A stretch of 64,000 nt of DNA from contig NZ_JAAOMP010000031.1 of NCBI RefSeq assembly GCF_018853815.1, positions 1 through 64,000 of the forward strand, in the 5' to 3' direction. Position 1 is the stretch's first letter, and each line of letters opens with the position of its first letter. Source of the DNA: Acidithiobacillus sulfurivorans (lineage in GTDB: Bacteria; Pseudomonadota; Gammaproteobacteria; Acidithiobacillales; Acidithiobacillaceae). The notes beneath the pieces are model-generated. The model saw only the letters and a program-made list of their open reading frames with translations. It made no database searches and was not told where the DNA came from. A program made the translations under genes and the position numbers. Positions 7,433-15,991 of the stretch are shown here, in pieces.

Positions 7433-10400
7433 CTTTGGGGGATCGTCTGAAAGTACGGACGATGATTTATGTGGCCAGCGAGCCCATCCCCCGGTTTTGG
7501 CCAATGCGCACCTTCATCCACCATAACCCTTTGTTTGGTCTGGAACATCTCCATTTTGAAGAGGCGGTGGAAGAGGCTGGCCGATTATTTCACGGACGCG
7601 GTTATCTTTCCCGCAGCGAATATCAGGAATATTGGCAAGCCGGAAAAGTCGACGAAAAGGCCCTGCGCAAATACCTGCGTGTTTTTCTCGAAAAACACGC
7701 AGAGGATCTGCCCGGAATTTCCATGGAGCATTGGCTCTGGTCCCTGCTGACGCGTTGCCAGAACGAACAGATGGTTCCCGCGACGGATTGGCTGGATGGT
7801 CAAATGCTGCATGCGGTTCTCCATGGACAAGCGCCGGATCAAGATAGCGAAACCCAGAAACACCGCCTGCAAGACATTCTCAGCCATAAAATAGCCCTGG
7901 ACGGGCCAGTTTACGCCAATGTCGATCGTCTGTTCGGGACGGACATCGGCAGTACCCTGGATGATCTGCTGGTAAAAAGCTGCCTGGACTTTTTTGATGA
8001 AGGCCAGTCAGCCTGGCAGTCGCCGGGACGCAAGCAGGGGTTTTTTGCTGCGTGGAAAGAAGTGGCTCAGCATAATGTGCGCTTTTTCCTGCGTGGATTG
8101 CATTTGCGCAATCTTCTGGAATCGGAAGCGACGCCTGAAGGCGTAGTGGCGCATATTCTCCGGAATCTGAAAGTTCCCGAGGCTTCCTGGCAAAAATATA
8201 TTACCCGGCAGTTGACGCGTTTGCATGGTTGGGCGGGCTTTATCCGCTATCGGAGTACAGCCAAACATTATTACTGGGCAGAGCAGTATCCGGCGGATCT
8301 GACCGATTTTCTGGCCGTACGCATGGTTCTGGGTATGGCGTTGCTTCAAGAGGCGGTCAGGCACCACGCTTGTCCGGCCAATGCCGAAGAAATTCAGGAT
8401 TTTGTGCATGCGGATCCTTTTTCTGCCTATTTGCGTCTGGAGTTGTACACGGGTTCCATCTTACCCGCCTGGGCACAACCGGTAGAAGATGTACTGGCTC
8501 GGCGCAAACGCTCTGGTTTTGACAAGATGGCGCAGCAGTACATTACTGCCAAATCCCGCTGGGAAGCGGAACGTCAGGTTAAGAATCTGCAGCGACTGGC
8601 TAAAGTCATGGGTGCAGAAGCAGAAGCGGAACTGTTGGCGATGACGCCTGATCAGCTCGACAGGTTTTTGGAGATTATCCGGGCCTGGGAAAAGCAGGAA
8701 GGCTTTACCTGGTTGCGTTCCATGGAGTCTCACTACATTAAGGATCTGGTCAACCGGATTCATATTCCCCAGGCGCCTGCAATGGCGGAGGAGAAACGGC
8801 CTTTTGCCCAGGCGTTGCTCTGTATTGACGTACGTTCGGAACCCATGCGCCGACATCTGGAAGCGATTGGTGATTATCAGACTTTTGGAATTGGGGGGTT
8901 TTTTGGGGTACCGATCAGCTTTCTGGAGTATGGTCGCGGCACTGAAGTGCATCTTTGTCCGGCGATTCAGACCCCCAAAAATCTGGTGCTGGAAATCCCC
9001 GCCAAACTGGAATTGGAAGAAGAGCCGCTTTATGGCGCTCTGGAGCATGTGCTTCATGAACTGAAAAGTTCGGTGTTGTCCCCATTTGTGGCAGTAGAAG
9101 CCGTGGGGCTCATTTTCAGTCTGGGCTTGATTGGCAAGACCGTCGCACCGCTGACCTATCATCATCTCCATCACAAACTGCATGCTGAAAAGCCGGTAAC
9201 GCGACTGCTCCTGGATAAGCTCAGTCCGGATCAGGCGGATTCCATTTTGCGGGCTGTGCAACGGGCGATGATCGTCCGTGCGTTGATCAAGGAATGGAAT
9301 GTTCCGCGAGATCAGGTGACGGACGACGATGTCAAAGAGCTGCGCGAAATTGCTTTGGAACATATCCCTGGACCCAGTGCGCTGGCCCGACGCCGCAATT
9401 TGTCTGCCCATCAGGAATCTGAATTCATCCAGAAATTGCGTGACATATACCGGGTCGAACGGCATGAAACCAGTTTGCAGATGGAGCGACTGGGCCGTAT
9501 TGGTTTCAGTCTGGATGAACAGGTCCGCTACATTTCTCAGGCCCTGCTGCTGATTGGTATGAATCATAATTTTTCGCGCTTTGTGCTGTTGGTCGGGCAT
9601 GAAAGCACAACTGAAAACAATCCCTATGAATCTGCTCTGGATTGTGGGGCCTGTGGAGGCGGCAAGGGGCTTCCCAATGCCCGGGTATTTGCGGCGATGG
9701 CCAACAAACCCGAGGTGCGTCGGCGTTTGCGCGACAAGGGGATTATCATTCCTGACGATACCTGGTTTATGCCAGCCGTGCATAATACCACTTCAGACGT
9801 GGTGGATCTGCATGATGTCGACTTGTTGCCAGCAAGACACCTGCTCTATCTGGAGCGCTTGCAGAATGGTTTGTCAGCAGCTACCCGTCGTTCTGCGGCG
9901 GAACGCATGCCCCAGCTCGGAGGAGATGCAAAGCTGGCCGAGGATCCCTATGCAGCGGCGGCCATGGCCCAGCGCCTGACCCACGACTGGTCTCAGGTCC
10001 GCCCGGAGTGGGGTTTGACCCGCAATGCCTATGCTATTGTTGGCCGGCGGGAATTGACCCAGGGCCTGAATCTGGAAAGCCGGGCCTTTCTCCATTCTTA
10101 CGATTACCGCCTGGATCCCAAGGGCCGTCTTCTGGAAACCATTCTTTCCAGTCCCATGGTGGTGGGTGAATGGATTAATCTGGAACATTATTTTTCCGTT
10201 GTGGATACTGAACACTATGGTAGTGGCAGTAAGGTGTACCACAACGTGGCGGGGCGTTTTGCAGTGATGACCGGCAACCAGAGTGATTTGCGTACGGGGC
10301 TGCCTACCCAGACCGTTCTTAAGGATGGCAAACCTTACCATGAGCCGGTGCGCTTGATTGTGCTGGTTGAGGCCCCACTAGCTTTTGCCCAGAGATCAGT

Positions 10401-10569
10401 GGGTAACCTGGTTAAAATTAAGGCGCTGCTGGGTGGTGGTTGGGTCCGGGTTATCATCATGGATCCGGAAGATGATTATCGCGCCTACGTCCTGGAAGAC
10501 GGTGCTTTTCACTTGCAAGATCGAACCGAAACCCCTGACAGACAGACTCTCCTGGAGGAAATCGCATGA
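7417..10569 (+). CDS. dabA: DabA, carbonic-anhydrase-like subunit of the DAB pump (DUF2309/UPF0753)
   Basis: A 1050-residue protein of the DUF2309 family. The putative zinc ligands are present: C469 and D471 in LCIDVRSEP, H728 in VGHES, and C743 in DCGACGG. The 15-residue His-Cys spacing is the one described for characterised DabA. DabA is a cytoplasmic, beta-carbonic-anhydrase-like subunit that needs DabB. The first codons overlap the upstream membrane gene by 16 bp, and its stop overlaps the P-II gene (ATGA). The internal HHLHHKLHAEKP stretch is His-rich. Confidence 0.95.
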   Translation: MDHQLTLGDRLKVRTMIYVASEPIPRFWPMRTFIHHNPLFGLEHLHFEEAVEEAGRLFHGRGYLSRSEYQEYWQAGKVDEKALRKYLRVFLEKHAEDLPGISMEHWLWSLLTRCQNEQMVPATDWLDGQMLHAVLHGQAPDQDSETQKHRLQDILSHKIALDGPVYANVDRLFGTDIGSTLDDLLVKSCLDFFDEGQSAWQSPGRKQGFFAAWKEVAQHNVRFFLRGLHLRNLLESEATPEGVVAHILRNLKVPEASWQKYITRQLTRLHGWAGFIRYRSTAKHYYWAEQYPADLTDFLAVRMVLGMALLQEAVRHHACPANAEEIQDFVHADPFSAYLRLELYTGSILPAWAQPVEDVLARRKRSGFDKMAQQYITAKSRWEAERQVKNLQRLAKVMGAEAEAELLAMTPDQLDRFLEIIRAWEKQEGFTWLRSMESHYIKDLVNRIHIPQAPAMAEEKRPFAQALLCIDVRSEPMRRHLEAIGDYQTFGIGGFFGVPISFLEYGRGTEVHLCPAIQTPKNLVLEIPAKLELEEEPLYGALEHVLHELKSSVLSPFVAVEAVGLIFSLGLIGKTVAPLTYHHLHHKLHAEKPVTRLLLDKLSPDQADSILRAVQRAMIVRALIKEWNVPRDQVTDDDVKELREIALEHIPGPSALARRRNLSAHQESEFIQKLRDIYRVERHETSLQMERLGRIGFSLDEQVRYISQALLLIGMNHNFSRFVLLVGHESTTENNPYESALDCGACGGGKGLPNARVFAAMANKPEVRRRLRDKGIIIPDDTWFMPAVHNTTSDVVDLHDVDLLPARHLLYLERLQNGLSAATRRSAAERMPQLGGDAKLAEDPYAAAAMAQRLTHDWSQVRPEWGLTRNAYAIVGRRELTQGLNLESRAFLHSYDYRLDPKGRLLETILSSPMVVGEWINLEHYFSVVDTEHYGSGSKVYHNVAGRFAVMTGNQSDLRTGLPTQTVLKDGKPYHEPVRLIVLVEAPLAFAQRSVGNLVKIKALLGGGWVRVIIMDPEDDYRAYVLEDGAFHLQDRTETPDRQTLLEEIA

Positions 10570-10892
10570 AAACACTGAATTTGAGCCCCTTGAAAAAGCT
10601 GGAAGTTATCATGGAGGGCGCCCATAAGGACTTTGCTACGGATCTTCTCGACAGGGCCGGGGTGAAAGGTTATACCATTGTCGGTAATTTGTCTGGAAAA
10701 GGCAGTCACGGCATTTATGAAGGACACGTCATGTTCAATGAAGATGATGTGCTGATCATGATTATTGTGGCTGTTCCCGAAGAATTGGTGTCTCCTATTC
10801 TGGAAGGCTTTGCGCCATTTTTTGAGAAGCATACCGGCGTTGTGTTTGTTACGGACATCCAGGTCAGTCGGCTGGTAAAATTCAAGAATTAA
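10566..10892 (+). CDS. P-II-like regulator of the inorganic-carbon cluster
   Basis: A 108-residue protein with the ferredoxin-like P-II pattern: LEVIMEGAHKDFATDLLDRAG, then GYTIVGNLSGKGSHG (T-loop side) and VFVTDIQVSRLV at the C-terminus. It has no cysteines and no PII uridylylation tyrosine signature. P-II-like proteins are known beside carboxysome and DAB genes, where a bicarbonate or nucleotide sensing role has been proposed. It overlaps dabA by 4 bp (ATGA), which points to control of the pump rather than of nitrogen metabolism. Confidence 0.8.
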   Translation: MKTLNLSPLKKLEVIMEGAHKDFATDLLDRAGVKGYTIVGNLSGKGSHGIYEGHVMFNEDDVLIMIIVAVPEELVSPILEGFAPFFEKHTGVVFVTDIQVSRLVKFKN

Positions 10893-10909
10893 TATCAAGA
10901 GGTGTTACG

Positions 10910-11716
10910 GTGAACAGTGATTCAAAAGAAAAGTACCTGATTGAGAAAGAACCGTATTACAAGGAAGTCCACGATGAAATTTCCTTGTATGAAGCGGCTT
11001 ACGCAGCCCGTCTGCCGATGATGGTCAAGGGCCCGACCGGCTGCGGAAAGTCCCGTTTCATTGAATATATGGCGTGGCGCCTGAAGCGGCCTCTGATCAG
11101 CGTGGCTTGTAACGAGGACATGACGGCTTCAGACCTGGTAGGGCGGTTCCTGCTGGACAAGGATGGCACCAAATGGCAGGACGGTCCCTTAACCACCGCT
11201 GCGCGAATGGGGGCCATTTGTTATCTGGATGAAATTGTCGAGGCTCGTCAGGATACGACGGTGGTGATCCATCCCCTTACTGATCATCGCCGCACGCTTC
11301 CACTGGATAAGAAGGGCGAGCTGATTCATGCGCATCCTGATTTTCAGCTGGTGATTTCCTTTAATCCCGGATACCAGTCTTCCATGAAAGATCTGAAACA
11401 ATCCACCAAGCAGCGTTTTGGGGCTTTGGATTTTTCCTATCCAGAACGGACGATTGAAGTGGAAATTGTGGCTCATGAGTCGGGTGTTTCGGAAGATATG
11501 GCGGAAAAGCTGGTTTCCATTGCCGAACGTTCGCGCAACCTCAAGGGTCATGGTCTGGATGAAGGCTTGTCCACGCGTATGCTCATTTATGCCGGTGCGT
11601 TGATGCAGAAGGGTGTGGCACCCATTGCCGCCTGCAGTATGGCTCTGGTGCGCCCGATTACGGATGATCCGGATATGCGTGACGCCTTGGATGCGGCCGT
11701 CGGGACTTTCTTTTAA
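10910..11716 (+). CDS. cbbQ: CbbQ, MoxR-type AAA+ Rubisco activase ATPase
   Basis: A 268-residue MoxR/CbbQ-family AAA+ ATPase with Walker A GPTGCGKS at residues 41-48 and Walker B ICYLDE near 103-108. CbbQ hexamers with CbbO remodel inhibited Rubisco at the cost of ATP. GTG at 10910 is used, with AAGAGG at 10897-10902 as ribosome binding site. It is the last gene of the plus-strand carboxysome/DAB series and converges with the Nudix gene. Confidence 0.94.
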   Translation: MNSDSKEKYLIEKEPYYKEVHDEISLYEAAYAARLPMMVKGPTGCGKSRFIEYMAWRLKRPLISVACNEDMTASDLVGRFLLDKDGTKWQDGPLTTAARMGAICYLDEIVEARQDTTVVIHPLTDHRRTLPLDKKGELIHAHPDFQLVISFNPGYQSSMKDLKQSTKQRFGALDFSYPERTIEVEIVAHESGVSEDMAEKLVSIAERSRNLKGHGLDEGLSTRMLIYAGALMQKGVAPIAACSMALVRPITDDPDMRDALDAAVGTFF

Positions 11717-11807
11717 CCTGAAACGGCGCGGGCCAAAGTCGCTGCAAAGCCTCCAGGCTCCGACCATTTTGAGAATTAAGGGCTTTCTAACTTGATTCGG
11801 GCCGACG

Positions 11808-12386
11808 TTACCCCCGGTTTCTGTGCTGACGCAACCACTCCATGCTTTTGATCAGCATCCGATGGATGGAAAGTCCCTTATTGTAGGCGTGTACCTCATG
11901 CAGGGGGATCCAACGCAAGGCATGGGACTCACTGTTTCCATCCAGGGGGATACGATCATCTATTTCTACCAGAAATCGAATATCCAGATGCTGATGGGCT
12001 GGCTCGGTGCCGTGCCGGGGAGTCCGGTGAATATCCACATCAAATATGTTTGATTGCAGCAAGTGGATATCCGTGTCTGCAACCCCGGTTTCTTCGCTGC
12101 ACTCCTTGAGGGCTACGGCGAGGACATTTTCATCACCATCCGCATGCCCTCCCGGCTGAAACCATTGTTCCAGTTTCCGATGGAGCATAAACAGCGTGGC
12201 TGTACCGGCAGGGTTGAGAATCCAGGTGGAAGCGGTAATGTGCAGGCCGCTGCCTTCCCGAAAAAAGCAATCCGGATCGCTTTGCAAAAGAGCGCAACCC
12301 CGACGGGCATAAGCCAGCTCTTCCATATAGTGACTACGATACTGGCAGAGCAGGGTTTGCAGGGTTTGCCGATCCATCTGCATCAA
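11808..12386 (-). CDS. Nudix hydrolase coupled to a BMC-domain protein
   Basis: A 192-residue protein with a Nudix box starting at GGHADGDE and continuing [16 protein letters not shown]. All three catalytic glutamates of G-x5-E-x7-RE-U-x-EE-x-GU are kept; Arg is replaced by Lys. The box is preceded by [14 protein letters not shown], the usual Nudix beta strand. The substrate cannot be told from sequence. The start overlaps the stop of the upstream BMC gene by 4 bp, so the pair is co-translated. A link to carbon fixation is inferred from position only. Confidence 0.85.
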   Translation of the reverse strand: MMQMDRQTLQTLLCQYRSHYMEELAYARRGCALLQSDPDCFFREGSGLHITASTWILNPAGTATLFMLHRKLEQWFQPGGHADGDENVLAVALKECSEETGVADTDIHLLQSNIFDVDIHRTPRHGTEPAHQHLDIRFLVEIDDRIPLDGNSESHALRWIPLHEVHAYNKGLSIHRMLIKSMEWLRQHRNRG

Positions 12387-12997
12387 GTCCAGGAGGGGTT
12401 TTCCACGGCGTGGATGGCGGCTGCTGCGGCTTCATCCACGTCCGCTTCCTTTCCGGCAATGGTCAGGCGTCCGTAGGCACCCACGGCACGCACATCGACA
12501 AGCGTAATATTGGCGGCTTTTTCCGCCTGGTTGGCGGCATAAATGACGTAACCGGCCGGATCAGTTTCCAGAATGAACATGCTTTGCTCAGGAAGAATCA
12601 TGGAGCCACGACGACCCTGGCGGTTTATGAGTACGGTGTGATCCGGCATCATTCCACGGATGATTTCTTTCCAGGTGATTTTGCAGGCGGTGCGATCCTG
12701 CTGGCTGGCACCCATACGCTGCAAAACCACTCGACCAGCCTCCCGCACATCGCTTTGGTCGCGATGATGAACGACCATTGCTCCAAATTCGCGTTCAATG
12801 ACTTGTTGGGAAAGGTGCACGCGGGTAGCTTTCAGGGCAATGTCCGTAAGACGGTGAATCGCCATGGCAGGGGAAACTTCAATCCACAAGGCCGCATCGC
12901 CAGGCACAGGAAGAAAGCCCTGGGAGACCGAGGCCATATATGCAGCGAGTTGCGGTTGTAGGGAGTCTATGTAGACGTAAGTGCGAAGTTGAATCAT
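12383..12997 (-). CDS. Tandem-BMC-domain (BMC-T-like) shell protein
   Basis: A 204-residue protein. The C-terminal half ([20 protein letters not shown], then [20 protein letters not shown]) is a clear BMC fold; the N-terminal half ([20 protein letters not shown], then [16 protein letters not shown]) reads as a more divergent BMC domain. Two BMC domains in one chain suggest a trimeric BMC-T shell tile, as in CsoS1D, but the length is shorter than CsoS1D and I do not assign that symbol. It is divergent from the thioredoxin gene and heads a two-gene operon with the Nudix hydrolase, next to the carboxysome operon. Confidence 0.72.
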   Translation of the reverse strand: MIQLRTYVYIDSLQPQLAAYMASVSQGFLPVPGDAALWIEVSPAMAIHRLTDIALKATRVHLSQQVIEREFGAMVVHHRDQSDVREAGRVVLQRMGASQQDRTACKITWKEIIRGMMPDHTVLINRQGRRGSMILPEQSMFILETDPAGYVIYAANQAEKAANITLVDVRAVGAYGRLTIAGKEADVDEAAAAAIHAVENPSWT

Positions 12998-13073
12998 GGG
13001 CCATGGTTCGAATATAGTCGGACAATTATAGCGGGATTTACCGCTACGCTCCAGTCCATTTCATGTTGATCAG

Positions 13074-13619
13074 ATGAGGTTGATAGTATTGGGAAAGCAT
13101 CGCCTGCGGCGCTGGGCTCTGGATATTGTGTTGATGGTATTGGTGGTGGCCGGGGTGTATGTATGGACACAGTGGCGCGGCGCAAGTGATGTTGCTACCC
13201 CAGCCACATTGCCGGTTTTGACCCTGCAAAAGCTGGATGGGCAGTGGGTACAGTATCATCCCGGAGCAAACCAGGTGACCCTGATCAATTTCTGGTCTAC
13301 GGATTGCCCGCCCTGCATTGCCGAAATTCCCGCTCTCAACTGGCTCCAGCAATGGTTTGGGGGTATTGGATTTACGGTGCTGGGTGTAGCTGTTGCCGGA
13401 AACACGCCGCAGGCCATCGCAGCGGCGCGCTCCCGCTTTGCTATGGATTATCCTCTCTATGCGGATAAAAACGGAGCGGCCGCACAGATTCTGGGTGGCG
13501 TCACCCTGACCCCCACCTCCTTGCTGATTAACCACAAGGGGCAGATTGTAGGCCGCTATGTAGGAGCTATTTCCCTACCCGTTGTCGTCTGGCGATTACT
13601 TTGGATGTCCCATGAGTAG
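13074..13619 (+). CDS. TlpA/ResA-type membrane-anchored thioredoxin
   Basis: A 181-residue protein with a positively charged N-terminus, one membrane segment (about 15-33) and a periplasmic thioredoxin domain. The redox motif C78-P-P-C81 lies in FWSTDCPPCIAEIP, and a cis-Pro region appears at TLTPTSLL. Such proteins reduce periplasmic disulfides, for example in cytochrome c maturation or copper-site assembly; the target here is unknown. An upstream ATG near 13062 runs into a stop, so 13074 is the start. Its 3' end overlaps the opposite-strand gene by 24 bp. Confidence 0.85.
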   Translation: MRLIVLGKHRLRRWALDIVLMVLVVAGVYVWTQWRGASDVATPATLPVLTLQKLDGQWVQYHPGANQVTLINFWSTDCPPCIAEIPALNWLQQWFGGIGFTVLGVAVAGNTPQAIAAARSRFAMDYPLYADKNGAAAQILGGVTLTPTSLLINHKGQIVGRYVGAISLPVVVWRLLWMSHE

Positions 13620-13970
13620 TGATGTATGGCTACTTCCCTGTGGGCGCGTTGACGGATTGATGGGTGCCAGGGCTTTCGCATCCACTGATAATGGCTGCTC
13701 CAGTGGGCAAGCCGGTCGCCGGTGGTGTTGGGCATACAACCGTTCCCAATCGCGTCGTGTTTCGGCGGGTTTTGCTTGTGCCAGGGCCAGCATCCCAAAA
13801 CCATCATCGTCCCAGCCGCAATCACTCAGTACGGCTTCGGGCCAGCGTTGCATGTAGGCGTCGCGCATCAGATTTTTACCTAATTCTGCCAAATCTTCAG
13901 CAATGCCCCGGGCAAGAGCCCGCTCTTTCCATTCGTCCCATTCAAATAACATTTCCTGTGTGGCAGCCAT
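13596..13970 (-). CDS. Conserved-looking hypothetical protein, 124 residues
   Basis: The family is not recognised. It is an acidic, Trp-rich, mostly helical N-terminal part (LFEWDEWKERALARGIAEDL, then CGWDDDGFGMLALA) followed by a Pro/Ser-rich tail. There is no signal peptide or membrane segment. The tail overlaps the 3' end of the thioredoxin gene by 24 bp in antisense, so the last residues may be poorly conserved. Codon use resembles its neighbours. It is a real gene on length and orientation, but function is open. Confidence 0.55.
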   Translation of the reverse strand: MAATQEMLFEWDEWKERALARGIAEDLAELGKNLMRDAYMQRWPEAVLSDCGWDDDGFGMLALAQAKPAETRRDWERLYAQHHRRPACPLEQPLSVDAKALAPINPSTRPQGSSHTSLLMGHPK

Positions 13971-14183
13971 AGAACACTCTCCCGTTGTGCAATTTCATGA
14001 ATGCACCCTTATTTGGATGGGGTGCTTTTGGGGTAAGACTCATTAGGTATAGTTCAGCTTAGGGGTGGCGTCAATAATTATATTCATATGCGCATATACT
14101 AAAATTACGCTTCTCGCTGCTTTCCTGTCCTTATGCTAGGTTAAGCGCGTATTACAGTGGCATCTCGCAACGGAGTGGTACAC

Positions 14184-15047
14184 ATGATTCGAAGTATGAC
14201 GGGGTTTGCCCGCAGTGAAAGGCATGGAGACTGGGGCACGCTGGTCTGGGAGTTGCGTACCGTTAATCACCGTTACCTGGATATCAGTTTACGGTTGCCG
14301 GAAGGTTTTTCCGTGTATGAAGCGGCGATCCGGGCACGCTTGCAAAAATCCCTGCAGCGCGGAAGAGTTGATGTCTGGCTGCGCTTTCAGGCTGTTGAAG
14401 GTGGAGGGTTGCGCCTCAATCGTGATCTGGCGGTAGAATTACAGACCATTTACTGCGAATTGCTGCAGTGCTGGAATTTGCGCGAGACGGCCTTGAATCC
14501 ACTGGACGCCTTGCGTTGGCCCGGGCTGGTGCAAAGCACCGGCACAGACAGTGCTGTTCTGGAAGAAGAAGTGTTGTCCTTGCTGGATAGTACCATTGAA
14601 GAATTGCAGGCCACCCGGGAGCGTGAGGGGGCAGCTCTGGCGCAGATACTATTGAGCCGGGTGGAGGCTATTGGCGAACAAACCCGCGCTTTGCGGGCGC
14701 ATCTTCCGGAACTGGAAGAGGCGGTGCGGAATCGTTTGCAGTCCCGTCTTGCTGACCTGGCCATTCAGGTGGATCCGCAGCGTTGGGAGCAGGAGATTCT
14801 GTTTTATCTTCAGCGTCAGGATACGGCTGAAGAACTGGATCGGCTGGATACGCATCTGCAGGAATTAAGACGGATACTGACCCGCCGCGAAGCGGTTGGA
14901 CGGCGTCTGGATTTTTTAATGCAAGAACTGAATCGCGAAGCCAACACCCTGGCCTCCAAGGCCGCAGACAGTCAGGTGACTTTTGCTTCTGTGGAGCTGA
15001 AGGTGTTGATCGAACAGATGCGCGAGCAGGTGCAGAATGTGGAGTAG
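14184..15047 (+). CDS. yicC: YicC-family endoribonuclease
   Basis: A 287-residue protein with the N-terminal MIRSMTGFARSE and C-terminal REANTLASKA..VELKVLIEQMREQVQNVE regions typical of YicC. Members are stress-related endoribonucleases implicated in sRNA decay. The ATG at 14184 is used rather than an earlier in-frame start at 14157, because family proteins begin with MIRSMTG and CGGAGT lies 7 bp upstream. Co-directional with gmk 6 bp downstream, a widely conserved order. Confidence 0.93.
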   Translation: MIRSMTGFARSERHGDWGTLVWELRTVNHRYLDISLRLPEGFSVYEAAIRARLQKSLQRGRVDVWLRFQAVEGGGLRLNRDLAVELQTIYCELLQCWNLRETALNPLDALRWPGLVQSTGTDSAVLEEEVLSLLDSTIEELQATREREGAALAQILLSRVEAIGEQTRALRAHLPELEEAVRNRLQSRLADLAIQVDPQRWEQEILFYLQRQDTAEELDRLDTHLQELRRILTRREAVGRRLDFLMQELNREANTLASKAADSQVTFASVELKVLIEQMREQVQNVE

Positions 15048-15053
15048 AAAATC

Positions 15054-15692
15054 ATGACGAGTAGCGCAGAACGCGGTATCCTGTGGATTATTTCGGCGCC
15101 TAGCGGGGCGGGGAAAACCAGCTTGTCGCGAGCACTGGTAGAAGTGACGTCGCAGTTTCGCACTTCTGTTTCCTACACCACGCGTCCGGCACGGCCCGGA
15201 GAGGTGGATGGGACAGACTACCATTTCGTGGAAATGGCGCAATTTAGCGAAATGGCGGAGCGGGGCGAGTTTCTGGAATATGCCCGGGTGCATGGTAATG
15301 GTTATGGCACCAGCGAGCCCTGGGTCAAAAGTCAGCTGTTTGCCGGTATGGATGTGTTGCTGGAGATAGACTGGCAGGGCGCGCGTCAGGTACGTGAACG
15401 TTTACCAGGGCAGGCCGTCAGTATTTTTATTCTGCCGCCTTCCCTGGGCACGCTGGAAACCCGTTTGCGGGGTCGCGCCCAGGATTCGGATGAAGTCATT
15501 GCGCGGCGTGTGGCGGCAGCGCGTGAAGAATTGCTACATTATGACGAATTTGATTATCTGGTAGTGAATGACCAGTTTGAAACGGCACTGGCAGATTTGC
15601 GCAGCATTGTGCATGCGGAACATCTGCGTTTGGGCAGCCAACAGCATGCCCAGCATCAGCGCCTGAAAGATCTTTTGGGTATGATTCATTAA
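15054..15692 (+). CDS. gmk: Guanylate kinase
   Basis: A 212-residue protein phosphorylating GMP to GDP with ATP. The P-loop SAPSGAGKTSL lies at about 14-24 and the GMP-binding signature SYTTRPARPGEVDGTDYHFV at about 40-59. Length is normal for the family. It sits in the conserved yicC-gmk-rpoZ-spoT order, linking GTP supply to (p)ppGpp synthesis. Confidence 0.96.
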   Translation: MTSSAERGILWIISAPSGAGKTSLSRALVEVTSQFRTSVSYTTRPARPGEVDGTDYHFVEMAQFSEMAERGEFLEYARVHGNGYGTSEPWVKSQLFAGMDVLLEIDWQGARQVRERLPGQAVSIFILPPSLGTLETRLRGRAQDSDEVIARRVAAAREELLHYDEFDYLVVNDQFETALADLRSIVHAEHLRLGSQQHAQHQRLKDLLGMIH

Positions 15693-15715
15693 CACTGGAA
15701 TAAGGGTAAGTAGAA

Positions 15716-15991
15716 ATGGCGAGAGTAACTGTTGAGGATTGTCTGGAAAATGTCATCAATCGTTTTGAACTGACCCTGGTGGCGGCGCGTCGTGCCCGGC
15801 AGCTGGCATCTGGAGCTATAGCCGGAGTGGAAGCAGGACGGGACAAAAACACCGTAGTGGCCCTTCGCGAAATCGCGGCAGGCTTGGTAACCCGGTCCAT
15901 TCTGAATGAGCAGATGCCACCCCCCATGCCTAATTTTCCGGGCGCAGCGGGTCGCGATTTAGCGGGAGCAGAGGATGCCTCCGGCGTCTGA
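15716..15991 (+). CDS. rpoZ: RNA polymerase omega subunit
   Basis: A 91-residue protein beginning [20 protein letters not shown], the canonical omega start, with the conserved [14 protein letters not shown] core. Omega aids RNA polymerase assembly and forms part of a ppGpp site on the enzyme. The C-terminus overlaps the start of spoT by 17 bp, so synthesis of omega and of the alarmone enzyme is coupled. Confidence 0.96.
   Translation: MARVTVEDCLENVINRFELTLVAARRARQLASGAIAGVEAGRDKNTVVALREIAAGLVTRSILNEQMPPPMPNFPGAAGRDLAGAEDASGV

Noticed and set aside
11717-11807. Terminator between cbbQ and the Nudix gene
   Set aside because: No stem of useful length with a T-run was found in the 91-bp convergent spacer.
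12383-12997. Naming the tandem-BMC protein CsoS1D
   Set aside because: It is shorter than CsoS1D, and the N-terminal BMC half is too divergent to assign by eye.
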